From Protonemura montana (Eukaryota > Arthropoda > Insecta > Plecoptera > Nemouridae), in the NCBI GenBank assembly GCA_947568835.1, contig OX387608.1, positions 18,696,535 through 18,760,534 of the forward strand: a DNA stretch of 64,000 bases. The letters are read 5' to 3'. Shown here piece after piece: positions 48,601-61,232 of this stretch; within the stretch, counting starts at the first letter, position 1; each line of letters begins with the position of its first letter. The notes under the pieces were generated by a model. The model did not search any database. It was not told where the DNA came from and saw only the letters and a program-made list of their open reading frames with translations. Position numbers and translations under genes: made by a program.

Positions 48601-50584
48601 TTCATCAGCTGGCTGGATCCTATGCTCTGTCCAGGTTACTTGAGATCAGTTGGCTGGATCCTATGTCCTCTCCATGTAACTTGAGATCAGCTGGCTGGAT
48701 CCTAAGCTGTATCCATGTTATTTGAGATCAGCTGACTGGATCCTATGCTCTATTCAGGTTATTTGAGATCAGCTGACTGGATCCTATGCTCTATCCAGGT
48801 TATTTGAGATCAGCTGGCTGGATCCTATGCTCTATCCAGGTTATTTGAGATCAGCTGACTGGATCCTATGCTCTATCCAGGTTATTTGAGATCAGCTGAC
48901 TGGATCCTATGCTCTATCCAGGTTATTTGAGATCAGCTGACTGGATCCTATGCCCTATTCAGGTTATTTGAGATCAGCTGGCTGGATCCTATGCTCTATC
49001 CAGGTTATAAGAGATCAGCTGGTTGGATCCTTTGCTCTATCCAGGTTATTTGAGATCAGCTGGCTGGATCCTATGTTCTATTCAGGTTATTTGAGATCAG
49101 CTGACTGGATCCAATGTTCTATCCAGGTTATTTGAGATCAGCTTGCTGGATCCTATGCTCTATCCAGGTTATTTGAGATCAGCTGGCTGGATCCTATGCT
49201 CTATTCAGGTTATTTGGTATCAGCTGACTGGATCCTATGCTCTATTCAGGTTATTTGTGATCAGCTGACTGGATCCTATGTTCTATGCAGGTTATTTGAG
49301 ATCAGCTGGCTGGATCCTATGCTCTATACAGGTTATTTGAGATCAGCTGGCTGGATCCTATGCTCTATTCAGGTTATTTGAGATCAGCTGACTGGATCCT
49401 ATGCTCTATCCATGTTATTTGAGATCAGCTGGCTGGATCCTATGCTCTGTCCAGGTTACTTGAGATCAGTTGGCTGGATCCTATGTCCTCTCCATGTAAC
49501 TTGAGATCAGCTGGCTGGATCCTAAGCTGTATCCATGTTATTTGAGATCAGCTGACTGGATCCTATGCTCTATTCAGGTTATTTGAGATCAGCTGACTGG
49601 ATCCTATGCTCTATCCAGGTTATTTGAGATCAGCTGGCTGGATCCTATGCTCTATCCAGGTTATTTGAGATCAGCTGACTGGATCCTATGCTCTATCCAG
49701 GTTATTTGAGATCAGCTGACTGGATCCTATGCTCTATCCAGGTTATTTGAGATCAGCTGACTGGATCCTATGCCCTATTCAGGTTATTTGAGATCAGCTG
49801 GCTGGATCCTATGCTCTATCCAGGTTATAAGAGATCAGCTGGTTGGATCCTTTGCTCTATCCAGGTTATTTGAGATCAGCTGGCTGGATCCTATGTTCTA
49901 TTCAGGTTATTTGAGATCAGCTGACTGGATCCAATGTTCTATCCAGGTTATTTGAGATCAGCTTGCTGGATCCTATGCTCTATCCAGGTTATTTGAGATC
50001 AGCTGGCTGGATCCTATGCTCTATTCAGGTTATTTGGTATCAGCTGACTGGATCCTATGCTCTATTCAGGTTATTTGTGATCAGCTGACTGGATCCTATG
50101 TTCTATGCAGGTTATTTGAGATCAGCTGGCTGGATCCTATGCTCTATACAGGTTATTTGAGATCAGCTGGCTGGATCCTATGCTCTATTCAGGTTATTTG
50201 AGATCAGCTGACTGGATCCTATGCTCTATCCAGGTTATTTGAGATCAGCTTGCTGGATCCTATGCTCTATCCAGGTTATTTGAGATCAGCTGACTGGATC
50301 CTATGCTCTATCCAGGTTATTTGAGATCAGCTGACTGGATCCTATGCTCTATCCAGGTTATTTGAGATCAGCTGACTGGATCCTATGCTCTATCCAGGTT
50401 ATAAGAGATCAGCTGGCTGGATCCTATGCTCTATCCAGGTTATTTGAGATCAGCTGGCTGGATCCTATGCTATATCCAGGTTATTTGTGATCAGCTGACT
50501 GGATCCTATGTTCTATTCAGGTTATTTGAGATCAGCTGACTGAATCCTATGCTCTAAGCATGATCTTTGAGATCAGCTGGCTGG
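48601..50584. repeat. 41-bp satellite, array 1, with 820-bp duplication
   Basis: The unit is GATCAGCTGGCTGGATCCTA then TGCTCTATCCAGGTTATTTGA (41 bp), carrying BamHI and PvuII sites. About 48 units. Units 48602-49420 recur at 49422-50240 in the same order of variants with a fixed shift of 820 bp (20 units), for example 48950/49770 and 49196/50016. The open frames across it are repeat artefacts. Confidence 0.93.
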
Positions 50585-51251
50585 TTGAGCGCAAGCTGAG
50601 CTAAACGTTATTCCTGTGCTTGAGACAAGCCTGCTACACGCCCTCTCTGTGCTAAAGACAAAGACTTCCAAACGCCCTCCCTGTGCTCAAGACAAAGACT
50701 GCTAGCTGCACCACTGTGCTCATGACGAAGCCGTCTAAATGCCCCAAAGCATGCTAAACGCCCTGAGCTTACCTGAGCTTACCTGAGTTTGAGAGAAAGC
50801 ATGCTAAACGCCCTCCCTATTCTTTAGACAGAGCATGCTTAACGCCCTCCCTGTGCTGGAGAAAAAGGCCTGCTAAACGCACTCCCTCTGCTAGAGAGAA
50901 AGCCTGCTAAACACCCTCCATATGCTCAAGACAAAGCCTGCAAAACGCTTTCTCTGTGCTCAAGTTGAAGCATGCTAAACGCCCTACCTGTGCTTAAAAC
51001 AAAGCCTGCTAAACGCCCTAAACTGTGCTTGAGACAAAGCCTGCTTAACGCCCTCCCTGTGCTTCAGAAAAAATTTGCTAAACGCCCTCCCTGTGCTCGT
51101 GACAAAGCCTGCTAAACGCCCTTAACTGAACTCTTGACAAAGCCTGTAAAACGCCCTCCCTGTTTTTAAGACAAATACTGCTAAACGCCCTCCTTGTGAT
51201 TGACAAAGCCTGCTTAACCCCTTTTCTGTTCTCAAGACAAAGCCTGTAAAA
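50585..51251 (+). repeat. 34-bp satellite, array with LINE insertion
   Basis: Diverged units of GCCTGCTAAACGCCCTCCCT GTGCTCAAGACAAA, about 19 copies, continuing at 52484-52560 on the far side of the LINE. Confidence 0.88.
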
Positions 51252-52483
51252 TTGTTTATTGTTTATTGTTTATTGTCCAGTTCAACATAAAATGTTATGT
51301 AGACAGTCATCATAGTATACAAATATCACATCATATATACAAATCAGGATTTATACTTTAAAACGCAGAAACTCGTCAATTGAATAGAAACATTGCTGTA
51401 CTAAAAAGGACCTTAGTTTTGTTTTAAAACTCCCACCTGTGATTTCTTTTATGTAGGAAGGAAGGGTATTGTTCATTTTTACTCCCATATCAATTGGTCC
51501 CTTCGAATTAGTATGGTTTTTGATTTCTAAATCGCCACCAATTATTAGGTTAACATTCCTCGTGTTATACTGATGCGGTTGTCCATTCCATAATTCACTA
51601 CGATTCTGCCTTAGATACATAATGGTTGAGAAAATATACATACAAGGTAATGTCAGAAGGTTCAGTTTTTTAAAATGAGGTCTACATGAGTCCTTATAAA
51701 ATATCTTGGCACACGGGTTAAAACTAGCTTTGACCAGGTGTCGCACACTTCGTTTTTGCAAGACATACAATCTGCGTGCGTGCAACGAATTACCCCAGAA
51801 AATTATGCCATAGTTTAAAAACGAGTAAATGAGAGAATAATACGCCATTAAAACAAGCTCTAGATTAAGAACACTCATTAATTTGTGTATCAAAAAGCAC
51901 CCGGACACAATTTTCTTAGAAGCAATGTCGATGTGGCTCTTCCAGTCTAGTTTATTGTCAACAAGCAACCCTAGGAATTTAACCTCATTACATTCTTTAA
52001 TACTTTTCCCCTCCAACCAAATTAGAGGGGATGAGTCTGCTTTATTTTTACATCTAAATCTTAAAAATGCAGTTTTCTTTATGTTTAAAAACAATCGATT
52101 TTTGTGGCACCATTGCTCCATTTCATTCGTTGCGATGTTAGCCTTCACACAAACCTTATCGTCCTTATATTATGTTACTAGCTGTGTGGTGTCATCAGCG
52201 AAAAGAGTCAAAGCACCATCAGTAATGGAATCGTGCAAATCATTAGTAAACAGGATAAACAACAGTGGGGCGATGTTTGAACCTTGAGGCAGACCGACTG
52301 TTGTAGTCACTATTTTGGACGAATATATACCACTATTGCCTCTTAGGACAACGACTTGCTTCCTATTGGATAAGTAGGATTTAATCCAATTACTTGCCAA
52401 ACCACGAATGCCCACATTTGCAAGTTTGCTTAAAAGTAAATCATGGTCAATCACATCAAAGGCTTTTGAAAAATCATAAATGC
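51252..52483 (-). mobile_element. LINE, 5'-truncated, nearly open reverse transcriptase
   Basis: Minus-strand non-LTR retrotransposon of 1.23 kb inserted in the 34-bp satellite. Order: YDFSKAFDVIDHDLLLSKLA, SYLSNRKQVV, GLPQGSNIAPLLFILFTNDL, ALTLFADDTTQLVT (catalytic ADD), then one TAA, then in the same frame EMEQWCHKNRLFLNIKKTAF, VKFLGLLVDNKLDWKSHID, and a C-terminal HNTRN-type end (QYNTRNVNLIIGG, GVKMNNTLPSYIKEI). The 3' tail is a TTTATTG repeat (51255-51280). One stop in about 400 codons suggests a recent insertion. The jockey/CR1-like clade is inferred. Confidence 0.85.
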
Positions 52484-52560
52484 CATCCCTGTGCTCGAGA
52501 TAAAGCCTGCTAAACGCCCTCCCTGTGCTCAAAACATAGCCTGCTAGACGCATTCAGTCT
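52484..52560 (+). repeat. 34-bp satellite, continuation
   Basis: Two units after the LINE, showing that the element landed inside an existing array. Confidence 0.8.
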
Positions 52561-53470
52561 GAAAAATTACATCATGAAGCAATCCACAGTGAAACCATAA
52601 ATCACTGCTACCAAAGTTAACCGGGTTTATAAGCAAGATCATAGTATTCAAATAATCCCTCAAAATAGCACAAAAATCACAATATGTCGAAATGTTTCAA
52701 ATAACGGCTGCATGCGCCATCTAGTAGCGACAATATGTACCATGTGATGGAGCTAGTGCAGCTGTTAGCCGGCAGAGTGCATCAGCTCCTGGGACAATTT
52801 CAAATCTTCGTGACGGCTCGGCGCTCGGCTCACTACCGAGCTCAGCGGGAAGTTCAGTACGTCGCGAGGCTTCCCCGAGCTAGGACAGCTGGGTCCGCGC
52901 CAGGCCAGTGTTCGAAACCGGTTCTACGTTGAAATCGAAGCGAATTTTCTAGAACTATAATTATAATGTGTATTTCCATTAGATTCTTCTTTCTGTTTAT
53001 CATTCACGAGTGTTTTAAATTCAGTTTGTTAGTCATAAGCTTTCGATTCGAACTGTCACTGCCGTGTGCTCGATTTATTCATATGTTTAACCGTTATTAT
53101 TCTGGAAAACACGTGCCACTTGGCCGTGATATTGCGAACTTTAAATTCAGTGGCTAACTTTGGAAGACTTTGCAGCCGTACTGCTCTAAATGAACCACGT
53201 GCTAAAACATTACTCTCCTTTCTCGTATGTTATCATGGTTACAAACTGAACCAACTTTGCTGTGTTGAAACTATCGGTGAGATGTGGGTTCACATTCCAC
53301 TTGTTGCTGATGACATGCATCGGACAATGACTGGTGCGGCGTCATTCAATTGAGTTCATTTATCAAGGTTTGTTTTTATTACATTTCTCTTCATTTCATT
53401 GCTCTGTCGACATTGGTAGCTAAAGGTAACAAAGCTTATCAAAGGTTGGGGTTGGGTCTGGCATTACTCA
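52561..53470. other. Nothing recognised
   Basis: Short frames without family signatures. Confidence 0.35.
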
Positions 53471-53489
53471 AGCATTCTACCCAAAAACC

Positions 53490-53565
53490 AATGTCTTCTA
53501 GTTTTGTCTCGTAGCGCTTTTAGGCCCCACAGAAAGTTTCATTTTGGGATTCGTACTAGTTTACT
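53490..53565. repeat. Conserved leader of the 41-bp array (copy at 63580)
   Basis: GCCCCACAGAAAGTTTCATT then TTGGGATTCGTACTAGTTTA precedes both this array and the small one at 63645, nearly base for base. Confidence 0.85.
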
Positions 53566-55185
53566 TGAGAACAGCTGGCTGGATCCTATGCTCTATCCAG
53601 GTTATTTGAGATCAGCTGACTGGATCCTATGCTCTATCCAGGTTATTTGAGATCAGCTGGCTGGATCCTATGTTATATCACCGTTACTTGAGATAAGCTG
53701 GCTGGATCCTAAGCTCTATCCAGGTTCTTTGAGATCAGCTGGCTGAATCCTATGCTCTATCCAGGTTATTTGAGATAAGCTGGCTGGATCCTATGTTCTA
53801 TCCATGTTATTTGAGATCAGCTGGCTAGATCCTAAGTTCTATCCAGGTTATTTGAGATCAGCTGGCTGGATCCTATGTTCTATCCAGGTTATTTGAGAAC
53901 AGCTGACTGGATCCTATGCTCTATTAATGTTATTTGAAATCGGCTGGGGGGATCCTATGTTCTATCCAGGTTATTTGAGATTAATTGGCTGGATCCTATG
54001 CTCTGTCCAGGTTCTTTGAGATCAGCTGGCTGGATCCTATGCTATATCCAGGTTATTTAAGATCAGCTGGCTGGATCCCATACTCTAAACAGGTTATTTG
54101 AGATCAGCTGGCTGGATCCTATGCTCTATCCAGGTTATTTGAGATCAGCTGGCTGAATCCTATGCTCTATCCAGGTTATTTGAGATCAGCTGGCTGGATC
54201 CTATGTTCAATCCAGGTATTTAAGATCAGCTGGCTAGATCATTTGCACCATCCAGGTTATTTGAGATCAGCTGGCTGGATCCTATGTTCTATCCACGTTA
54301 TTAAAGATCAGCTGGCTGGATCCTATGCTATATCCACATTATTTGAGATCAGCTTGCTGGATCATTTGCACCATCCAGGTTATTTGAGATCAGCTGGCTG
54401 GATCCTATGTTCTATCCACGTTATTAAAGATCAGCTGGCTGGATCCTATGCTATATCCACATTATTTGAGATCAGCTTGCTGGATCCTATGTTCTATCTA
54501 GGTTATTTGAGATTAGCTGGCTGGATCCTTTGCTCCATCCAGGTTATTTAAGATCAGCTGGCTGGATCCTAAGTTCTATCCACGTTATTAAAGATCAGCT
54601 GGCTGGATCCTATGCTATATCCACATTATTTGAGATCAGCTTGCTGGATCCTATGTTCTATCTAGGTTATTTGAGATTAGCTGGCTGGATCCTTTGCTCC
54701 ATCCAGGTTATTGAGATCAGCTGGCTTGATCCTAAGTTCTATCCCGGTTCTTTATGATCAGCTGGCTGGATCATTTGCTCCATTCAGGTTATTTGAGATC
54801 AGCTGGCTGGATCCTATGCCATCCATATTATTAGAGATAAGCTAAATTGATCCTATGCTCCATTTAGGTCATTTGAGATCAGCCGGCTGGATCCTATGCT
54901 CTATCCAGGTTATTTGAGATGAGCTGGCTGGATCCTTTGCTCTTTTCAAATTATTTGAAATCAGCTGGCTGGATTCTATGCTCTATCTGGGATATTTGAG
55001 ATCAGCTGACTGGATTATATGCTCTATCCAGGTTATTTGAGATCATCTGACTGGATCATATGCTCTATCCAGGTTATTTGAGATCAGCTGGCTTGATCCT
55101 ATGCTCTATCCAGGTTATTTGATATCAGCTGGCTGGATCCTATGCTCTATCCAGGTTATTTGAGATCAGCTGGCTGGATCATTTG
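53566..55185. repeat. 41-bp satellite, array 2
   Basis: About 39 diverged units. Includes a local duplication of about 123 bp (54238-54480), again partly at 54580-54710. It ends at CATTTGACACTTGATGAACA. Confidence 0.92.
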
Positions 55186-56160
55186 ACACTTGATGAACAT
55201 GATCCATGAATTGCTGCTATCAGATCTTATTGGTACCAACATTTGCATGGATGTGTCATTTGTTTACATTGTGAAATGCACATATTGGGTCACAGGCTTC
55301 TAGCCACGTGCGTCTGTGAAATATCTCTGATAAGTCTCCGTTGGGGCGCCAGCGTTCTTGCCTCTGTTTGCAAATTGCCCCATGGTTAAGCTCCAGGTGG
55401 CGATAGTGAATGACTATTTATCAGCGGAATGTGCTGACGCTCGCAGTGCGGTCCTGGTCCTACTATCCGTTCCAAACTGACTCTCCCAATTATTTGCAAT
55501 GCATATTAAATGTAAAGTAGAGGAATATTTGAGTACGGTGGCTAGTAGCGACCTGGGGGATCCCTGTGGACGAAAATCTCCAAATATGGTCACAAACTAA
55601 ATGCGAGCCAATGATTGGTCGACTGAGTCACGAGTTGTGTAATCCGGAGGGGGAGCTTGAGGAACGCGCGAGGAAGACCAACGAAGGAGCAGGGAGTCAG
55701 CCCGAGGTCGGGAACGCGACAAGACGTGTCAGGAGAAACTGCTCGAGGCCGGTGAACCGAGCGGACGCAAGAAGGGAGACGTAACAGTCAAACATCGCAA
55801 GACCAAGTGGACGTGAGTCGCCGATCATCAGACTGCGTATTGAAGGACACTGCCCCTGAGTTGTGAGCCGCCACGACGCCACGACGCCAGCTCGACATCG
55901 ACGCACCGCTATATAGACGCTATCGTACTCAATTATCATTTATATTTTTATTCTAGCTACAAAGCTAGGAAGGGACTTCAGAATCTATGTACTTATTTTG
56001 TTTGTGGAGATAATAGGTTTTGTTTGTAAGCAGATTTTGGGTTAGTTAAAGTCTGTATCCCGCATCCTCCCCCTTGCAGGACCACACTGAGTGAGTCGGC
56101 AGCATTTCTCTGCATCTGAGACGATGAGAGGTATTTTCAAGCGCCTAATTTACAACATCA
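55186..56160. repeat. Dispersed repeat family X, copy 2
   Basis: Counterpart of 11.1-12.6 kb; shared blocks are listed there. The start (TTGATGAACATGATCCATGA) also resembles 63716, so this segment is part of a composite repeat that contains the 41-bp array. Confidence 0.55.
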
Positions 56161-56480
56161 GCTAATATTGTTTGTTTTTTCTTGCAGGGACTCGGGGAAA
56201 GCGTCGGACAAAGTGCTCCGTGAAGGTTTCAAGTGCCGTAATTGCTGGCCGCAGGACGCAGGACGCTGGACGCAGGATGCAGGGGAGTCAACAATGGCCG
56301 CCACGTGACGCTGCTGAAGGAGAGAAGGGGAGGGGGGTGTTGGTGATAACCAGACAGCTGGGAGCGTAGCTAACACCCCCTGTGTTAGGGGAAGATATCA
56401 ACAGTTGGTGTCGCTGTCAGCTGCTTGAAGACAAGGTACATGCAAATCCTTTATACACTAATTTCATGCCCGACACAACT
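56161..56480 (+). repeat. Family segment shared with the right window edge
   Basis: CAGGACGCTGGACGCAGGAT, GGGGAGTCAACAATGGCCGC and CACGTGACGCTGCTGAAG recur at 63860-63930, and TTTCATGCCCGACAC recurs at 63955. It begins with an acceptor-like T tract plus TTGCAGG. Confidence 0.6.
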
Positions 56481-56689
56481 CCGCTGCATGCAGTATAGCC
56501 ATCAAGTTAGTTGAGAGTAGGCGCTGATTTGCACCATGGAAACATATAATGCTAGAATATGATCGTAGTGAATCTGAAAGAACTGAGCCAATGTTAAATG
56601 CAACCAATGTTAAACTAAAACATAATTTTTTAGCTTCACTCCTCTTTAACCTTGGTGATTTCCCAAGGACCAGTGTATACAACTCGCCA

Positions 56690-57755
56690 AACAGTTCTGT
56701 GGTCACCCTTTCAATACCTGACCCGGCGCAGTGTTGCTTAACTTTCATCCATCCAACCTCTCTCCCGAACAGAACTGGTCATGTGTATGATGGACACCCA
56801 TCCAATACCTGACCCAGCGCAGTGTTGCTTAACTTTCATCCCTCCAACCTCTCTCCCGAACAGAACTAGTCATTTGTGTGGCGGTCACCCATCCAATACC
56901 TGACTCAGCACAGTGTTGCTTAACTTGCATCACTCCAACCTCTCTCCCGAAAAAAACTGGTTATGTGTATAATGTTCACCCATCCAATACCCGACTCTGG
57001 GCAGTGTTGCTTAACTTTCACCCTCCAACCTCTCTCCCGAACAGAACTGGTCTAGCAGGTACCTATCCAATACCTGGCCCAGCGCAATGTTGCTTTACTT
57101 TCATCCATCCAACCTCTCCTCCGGACAGAACTGCTTACGTGTATGATGGTCATCCATCCAATACCTGACCCAGCGCAGTGTTGCTTAACTTGCATCCCTC
57201 CAACCTCTCTCCCGAATAGAGCTGATGGTATGTGTGATGGCCACCAATCCAATACCTGACCCAGCTCAGTGTTCCTTGACTTTCATCCCTCCAACTAACC
57301 TCTCTTCCTAAAAGAAAAGGTCATGTGTATTATGGATATACATCCAAAACCTGGCCGAGAACAGTGTTGCTTTACTTTTATCCCTCCAACCTCTCCTCCG
57401 GACAGAACTGCTTTTGTGTATGATGGTCATCCATCCAATACCTGATTCAGCGCAGGCTTGCTTAACTTTCATCCTGCCAACCTCTCTCCCGTACAGAACT
57501 GGTCTGACGGTTACCCATCTAATACCTGACCCAGTGTAGTGTTGTTAAACATGCATCCCTCCAACCTCTCTCCCAAACAAAACTGGTCATGTGTTTGAAA
57601 GTCACCCATCCAATACCTGACCCCGCGCAGTGCTGCTTAACTTTCACCCTCCAACCTCTCTCCCGAACAGAACTAGTTATGTGTATAATGGTTATCCATC
57701 CAATACCTGACCCAGAACAGTGTTGCTTAACTTTCATCCCTCCAACCTACATGCA
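56690..57755 (-). repeat. 5S-derived 91-bp repeat, array D (about 11 units)
   Basis: Minus-strand, strongly diverged units. The A-box part (GTTAAGCAACACTG) and C-box part (TATTGGATGGGTGACC) are the best kept portions. Confidence 0.82.
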
Positions 57756-57784
57756 ACATGCAACTGTTCCCATCTGCTAGCATC

Positions 57785-58490
57785 TGGCCAGCACGGTCTG
57801 TTGGCTGCATTCACGGACATGTTTCTAGGAGGTCTAGCTAGCACGACCCGTTGGCTGCATTCACGGACACTATTCTAGGAGGTCTGGCCAGCACGGTCCG
57901 TTGGCTGCATTCACGGACATGTTTCTAGGAGGTCTGGCCAGCACGGTCCGTTGGCTGCATTCACGGACATGTTTCTAGGAGGTCTGGCTAGCACGGTCTG
58001 TTGGCTGCATTCACGGACACTATTCTAGGAGGTCTGGCCAGCACGGTCCGTTGGCTGCATTCACGGACATGTTTCTAGGAGGTCTGGCCAGCACGGTCCG
58101 TTGGCTGCATTCACGGACATGTTTCTAGGAGGTCTGGCTAGCACGGTCTGTTGGCTGCATTCACGGACACTATTCTAGCAGGTCTGACCAGCACGGTCCG
58201 TTGGCTGCATTCACGGACATGTTTCTAGGTCTGGCTAGCACGGTCTGTTGGCTGCATTCACGGACATGTTTCTAGGAGGTCTGGCTAGCACGGTCTGTTG
58301 TCTGCATTCACGGACATGTTTCTAGGAGGTCTGGCTAGCACGGTCTGTTGGCTGCATTCACGGACATGTTTCTAGGAGGTCTGGCCAGCACGGTCTGTTG
58401 GCTGCATTCACGGACACTATTCTAGCAGGTCTGACCAGCACGGTCTGTTGGCTGCATTCACGGACACTATTCTAGCAGGCCTGACCTATG
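57785..58490. repeat. 50-bp satellite, about 14 copies
   Basis: The unit is GGTCTGGCCAGCACGGTCCG then TTGGCTGCATTCACGGACAT then GTTTCTAGGA. The GTCCG...CGGAC parts can pair as a short hairpin. Two subtypes (ACATGTTTC and ACACTATTC) alternate in an ordered way, pointing to multi-unit amplification. Confidence 0.92.
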
Positions 58491-59195
58491 AAAGCAAGAG
58501 ACTCGCTGTGGCCGTGTACAGTTTCTACGCCTCTCGGCTGGTGTAAATTGTCTACATAGCAACTGTTGTCGGGCTGCACCTTGGTTTATACGTAGGTTCG
58601 CTGTCAATAATGTTTTGATCCTTTTCGTTAAATGTAATTGTACTGGTGTTTATGAGGAAATTGTCAGTGGGTGCCAAGGTATTAACTGAGAAAACGTCGG
58701 TCCGCCAAGGTATTTATGGGCTCTTAGGGTTATTAAAATGCCCGCCTCAGCGTCAAACAGTATATCTACAGCACCATTCAAGTGTTAGCCCTGCTGCTGT
58801 CATCCCAACCACTTCTTGACCAGGGGTTGAATTTGCGTCTCATCCACGTAGTTGTCGTGCCTATTCGGCCATTTTCACTCCTTGCTTGCATTACTTGCGA
58901 GTGCTTTTTTCATTGCTAGTAATGTAATTATAATAGGTGATCGACAACATGCATTGTTAAACATTGTGGTAATGCATTCTGAAGCTAAGAACGCACAAAA
59001 ATATCGTCTTGAAGACTAGAATTCGTTTTCTTTTTTGGAAATTCGAAAAGTCGTGTGGATTAAAAATTATTTGAGAATTCTTGTTAAATTCTCCTTACAA
59101 AATCCCATTGAATTTTTTTGAAAATTTTTCGGACTTTTCTTCAATCACACCGTATGCTTCTTTTGTTTGCCAATGCGCGTATCTAGAAGACGATC
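58491..59195. other. Nothing recognised
   Basis: AT-rich spacer between satellites. Confidence 0.4.
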
Positions 59196-59925
59196 CCTCC
59201 AACGTCTCTCCCGAACAGAACTGGTCATGTGTATGATAGTCACTTATCAAAAACCTGATCCAGCGCAGTGTTGCTTAACTTTCATCCCTCCAACCTCTCC
59301 CCCAAACAGAACTGGTCATAATGTGTTCGATGGTCACCCATCCCAGATCTGATCCTGCGCAGTGTTGCTTAACTTTCATCCCTCCAACCTCTCTCCCGAA
59401 CAGAACTGGTCATGTGTATGATGGTCACCCATCCAATACCTGACCCAGCTGAGTGTTGCTTAACTTTCATCCCTCCAACCTCTCCCCCAAACAGAACTGG
59501 TCATAATGTGTTCGATGGTCACCCATCCCAGATCTGATCCTGCGCAGTGTTGCTTAACTTTCATCCCTCCAACCTCTCTCCCGAACAGAACTGGTCATGT
59601 GTATGATGGTCACCCATCCAATACCTGACCCAGTGCAGTGTTGCTTAACTTTCATCCCTCCAACCTCTCTCCCGAACAGAACTGGTCATGTGTATGATAG
59701 TCACCTATCCAATACCTGACCCAGCGCAGTGTTGCTTAACTTTCATCCCTCCAACCTCTCTCCCGAACAGAACTGGTCATGTGTATGATAGTCACCTATC
59801 CAATACCTGACCCAGCGCAGTGTTGCTTAACTTTCATCCCTCCAACCTCTCTCCCGAACAGAATTGGTCATGTGTATGATAGTCACCCATGCAATACGGT
59901 GACCCAGCGCAGCGTGGTTTTATTC
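59196..59925 (-). repeat. 5S-derived 91-bp repeat, array E (about eight units)
   Basis: Minus-strand and more uniform than array D. A two-unit block (59290-59380 region) is repeated at 59470-59560. The last unit has GCGGTGACCC like array C. Confidence 0.82.
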
Positions 59926-60818
59926 TTATCCCTTCGACCTCTAGGAATGTCGAAAATGTAGTAATGTAGTACCCTTTTAGCATTGGCCGGGTGTGTATTG
60001 CGAATGGTGCATATTGAAGGTGATTGTGAATGAAAACAAAGTGGAATGCCTACCTTGAGGCTTGATAAATCTTCATTTTTCTTCAATTTTCTGTCTGATA
60101 GTGTCTCTTCCTTTTTCTTGAAAAATAACCCCTGTTCTTTATATGCTTACTAAAACATTGCCGCGTAGACATGATCAAAGTCAGTTTCGGCCATTCACGA
60201 ACCCACAAAAATCGCGTAAGTTTTCACGAGTATGACACGTTAAACTCTGCATCATCTATCACTCCTACACGATTTGCCATGTGAAAATGCGCCAAATATA
60301 GTCAGCTGCTAAAGTGTGGGGGGGGGGGGGGGGGGGAGATAAAATGATTACTACTGAACTAAATTGTAATACCATCTAGCAGTCCAATACAGACATAGTT
60401 CTCTGCGGATATTTTTTATAAAAACACTTTGTGCCGCTTGAATTCGCTGTAAGTCTCTCACATACCATGCATTCACGAACATGACCGTGTCACATTGAAA
60501 TTGTTGGGTGAGAAATTATGTCAAATCGCTAAATCTGGGCCTAGAATGTCTTTAGGTGTATTCTTTTCCACTAACCGGGCTGTCGATCGTCATTTTTACT
60601 TACAACGTTAATTACCGCCATTATTTCTGTTGATTGTATATTTTAAATCATAAAACTCAAAAATAAAACGTTATTCAGAAACCTACCAACATTGTTCAGA
60701 TTTCGATTTTTTTTTTAAAACAATTAGTTGCAGAAAGAAAATACCGCAGTCAAAGATTAAATTCCACTTTTATAGCATACAAGTAAAGAACTTAAATGAG
60801 CCTGATGGTTAATTTCTC
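59926..60818. other. Nothing recognised; poly-G run
   Basis: A G run of about 20 bases lies at 60318-60337. No genes seen. Confidence 0.4.
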
Positions 60819-61009
60819 TTAAAGGTGGACTCCGGTTAAATCGGCTGTTTTTAGGTTATCTAAACATCATATGCATATTCGTCATGTGAATAGGACTGAA
60901 AAAACTGCAAGTCTGTCGCGCAGTTAGCTCCGGAGCTGTAGGGTTGCGAACATTCGGTGGTGGGGGTAGCTACGTCACGGGCTAGCCGCGCATGCTGGCG
61001 CGTGTATGG

Positions 61010-61051
61010 CCAATGATATAAGCAGGTCCCGCGACCTGCTTATATCATTGG
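61010..61051. repeat. Perfect 19-bp hairpin
   Basis: CCAATGATATAAGCAGGTC, four bases (CCGC), then its exact complement. It lies between the left end of the Kolobok element and the transposase stop. Confidence 0.9.
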
Positions 61052-61088
61052 TTTTGTTGCAATCGCTGCTCTAATTCATTTATTAGCA

Positions 61089-61232
61089 ATGGCTGGCTTT
61101 CTTCCTTACACACAAGATCCACGTAAATCGCACAGAGAGAATAAGCCCTCTACGGGCACTCAAAAAACTAAGAATTTGAATAGAGATTTATTAGGTAGAG
61201 CTACACGGCGAGTCGAACTGGCCATCACCTGA
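61089..61232 (+). other. Short opposite-strand frame in Kolobok element
   Basis: MAGFLPYTQDPRKSHRENKP then STGTQKTKNLNRD, 47 codons. It starts close to the left end and converges with the transposase. It may be the start of a second element gene cut by the same internal deletion; this is inference. Confidence 0.3.

Noticed and set aside
48950-50201. Frames with YSGYLRSAGWILCSIQVI repeats
   Set aside because: They are translations of the 41-bp satellite.
56549-59961. Frames with PIPDPAQCCLTFIPPTSLPN repeats
   Set aside because: They are reverse-strand translations of the 5S-derived 91-bp repeat.
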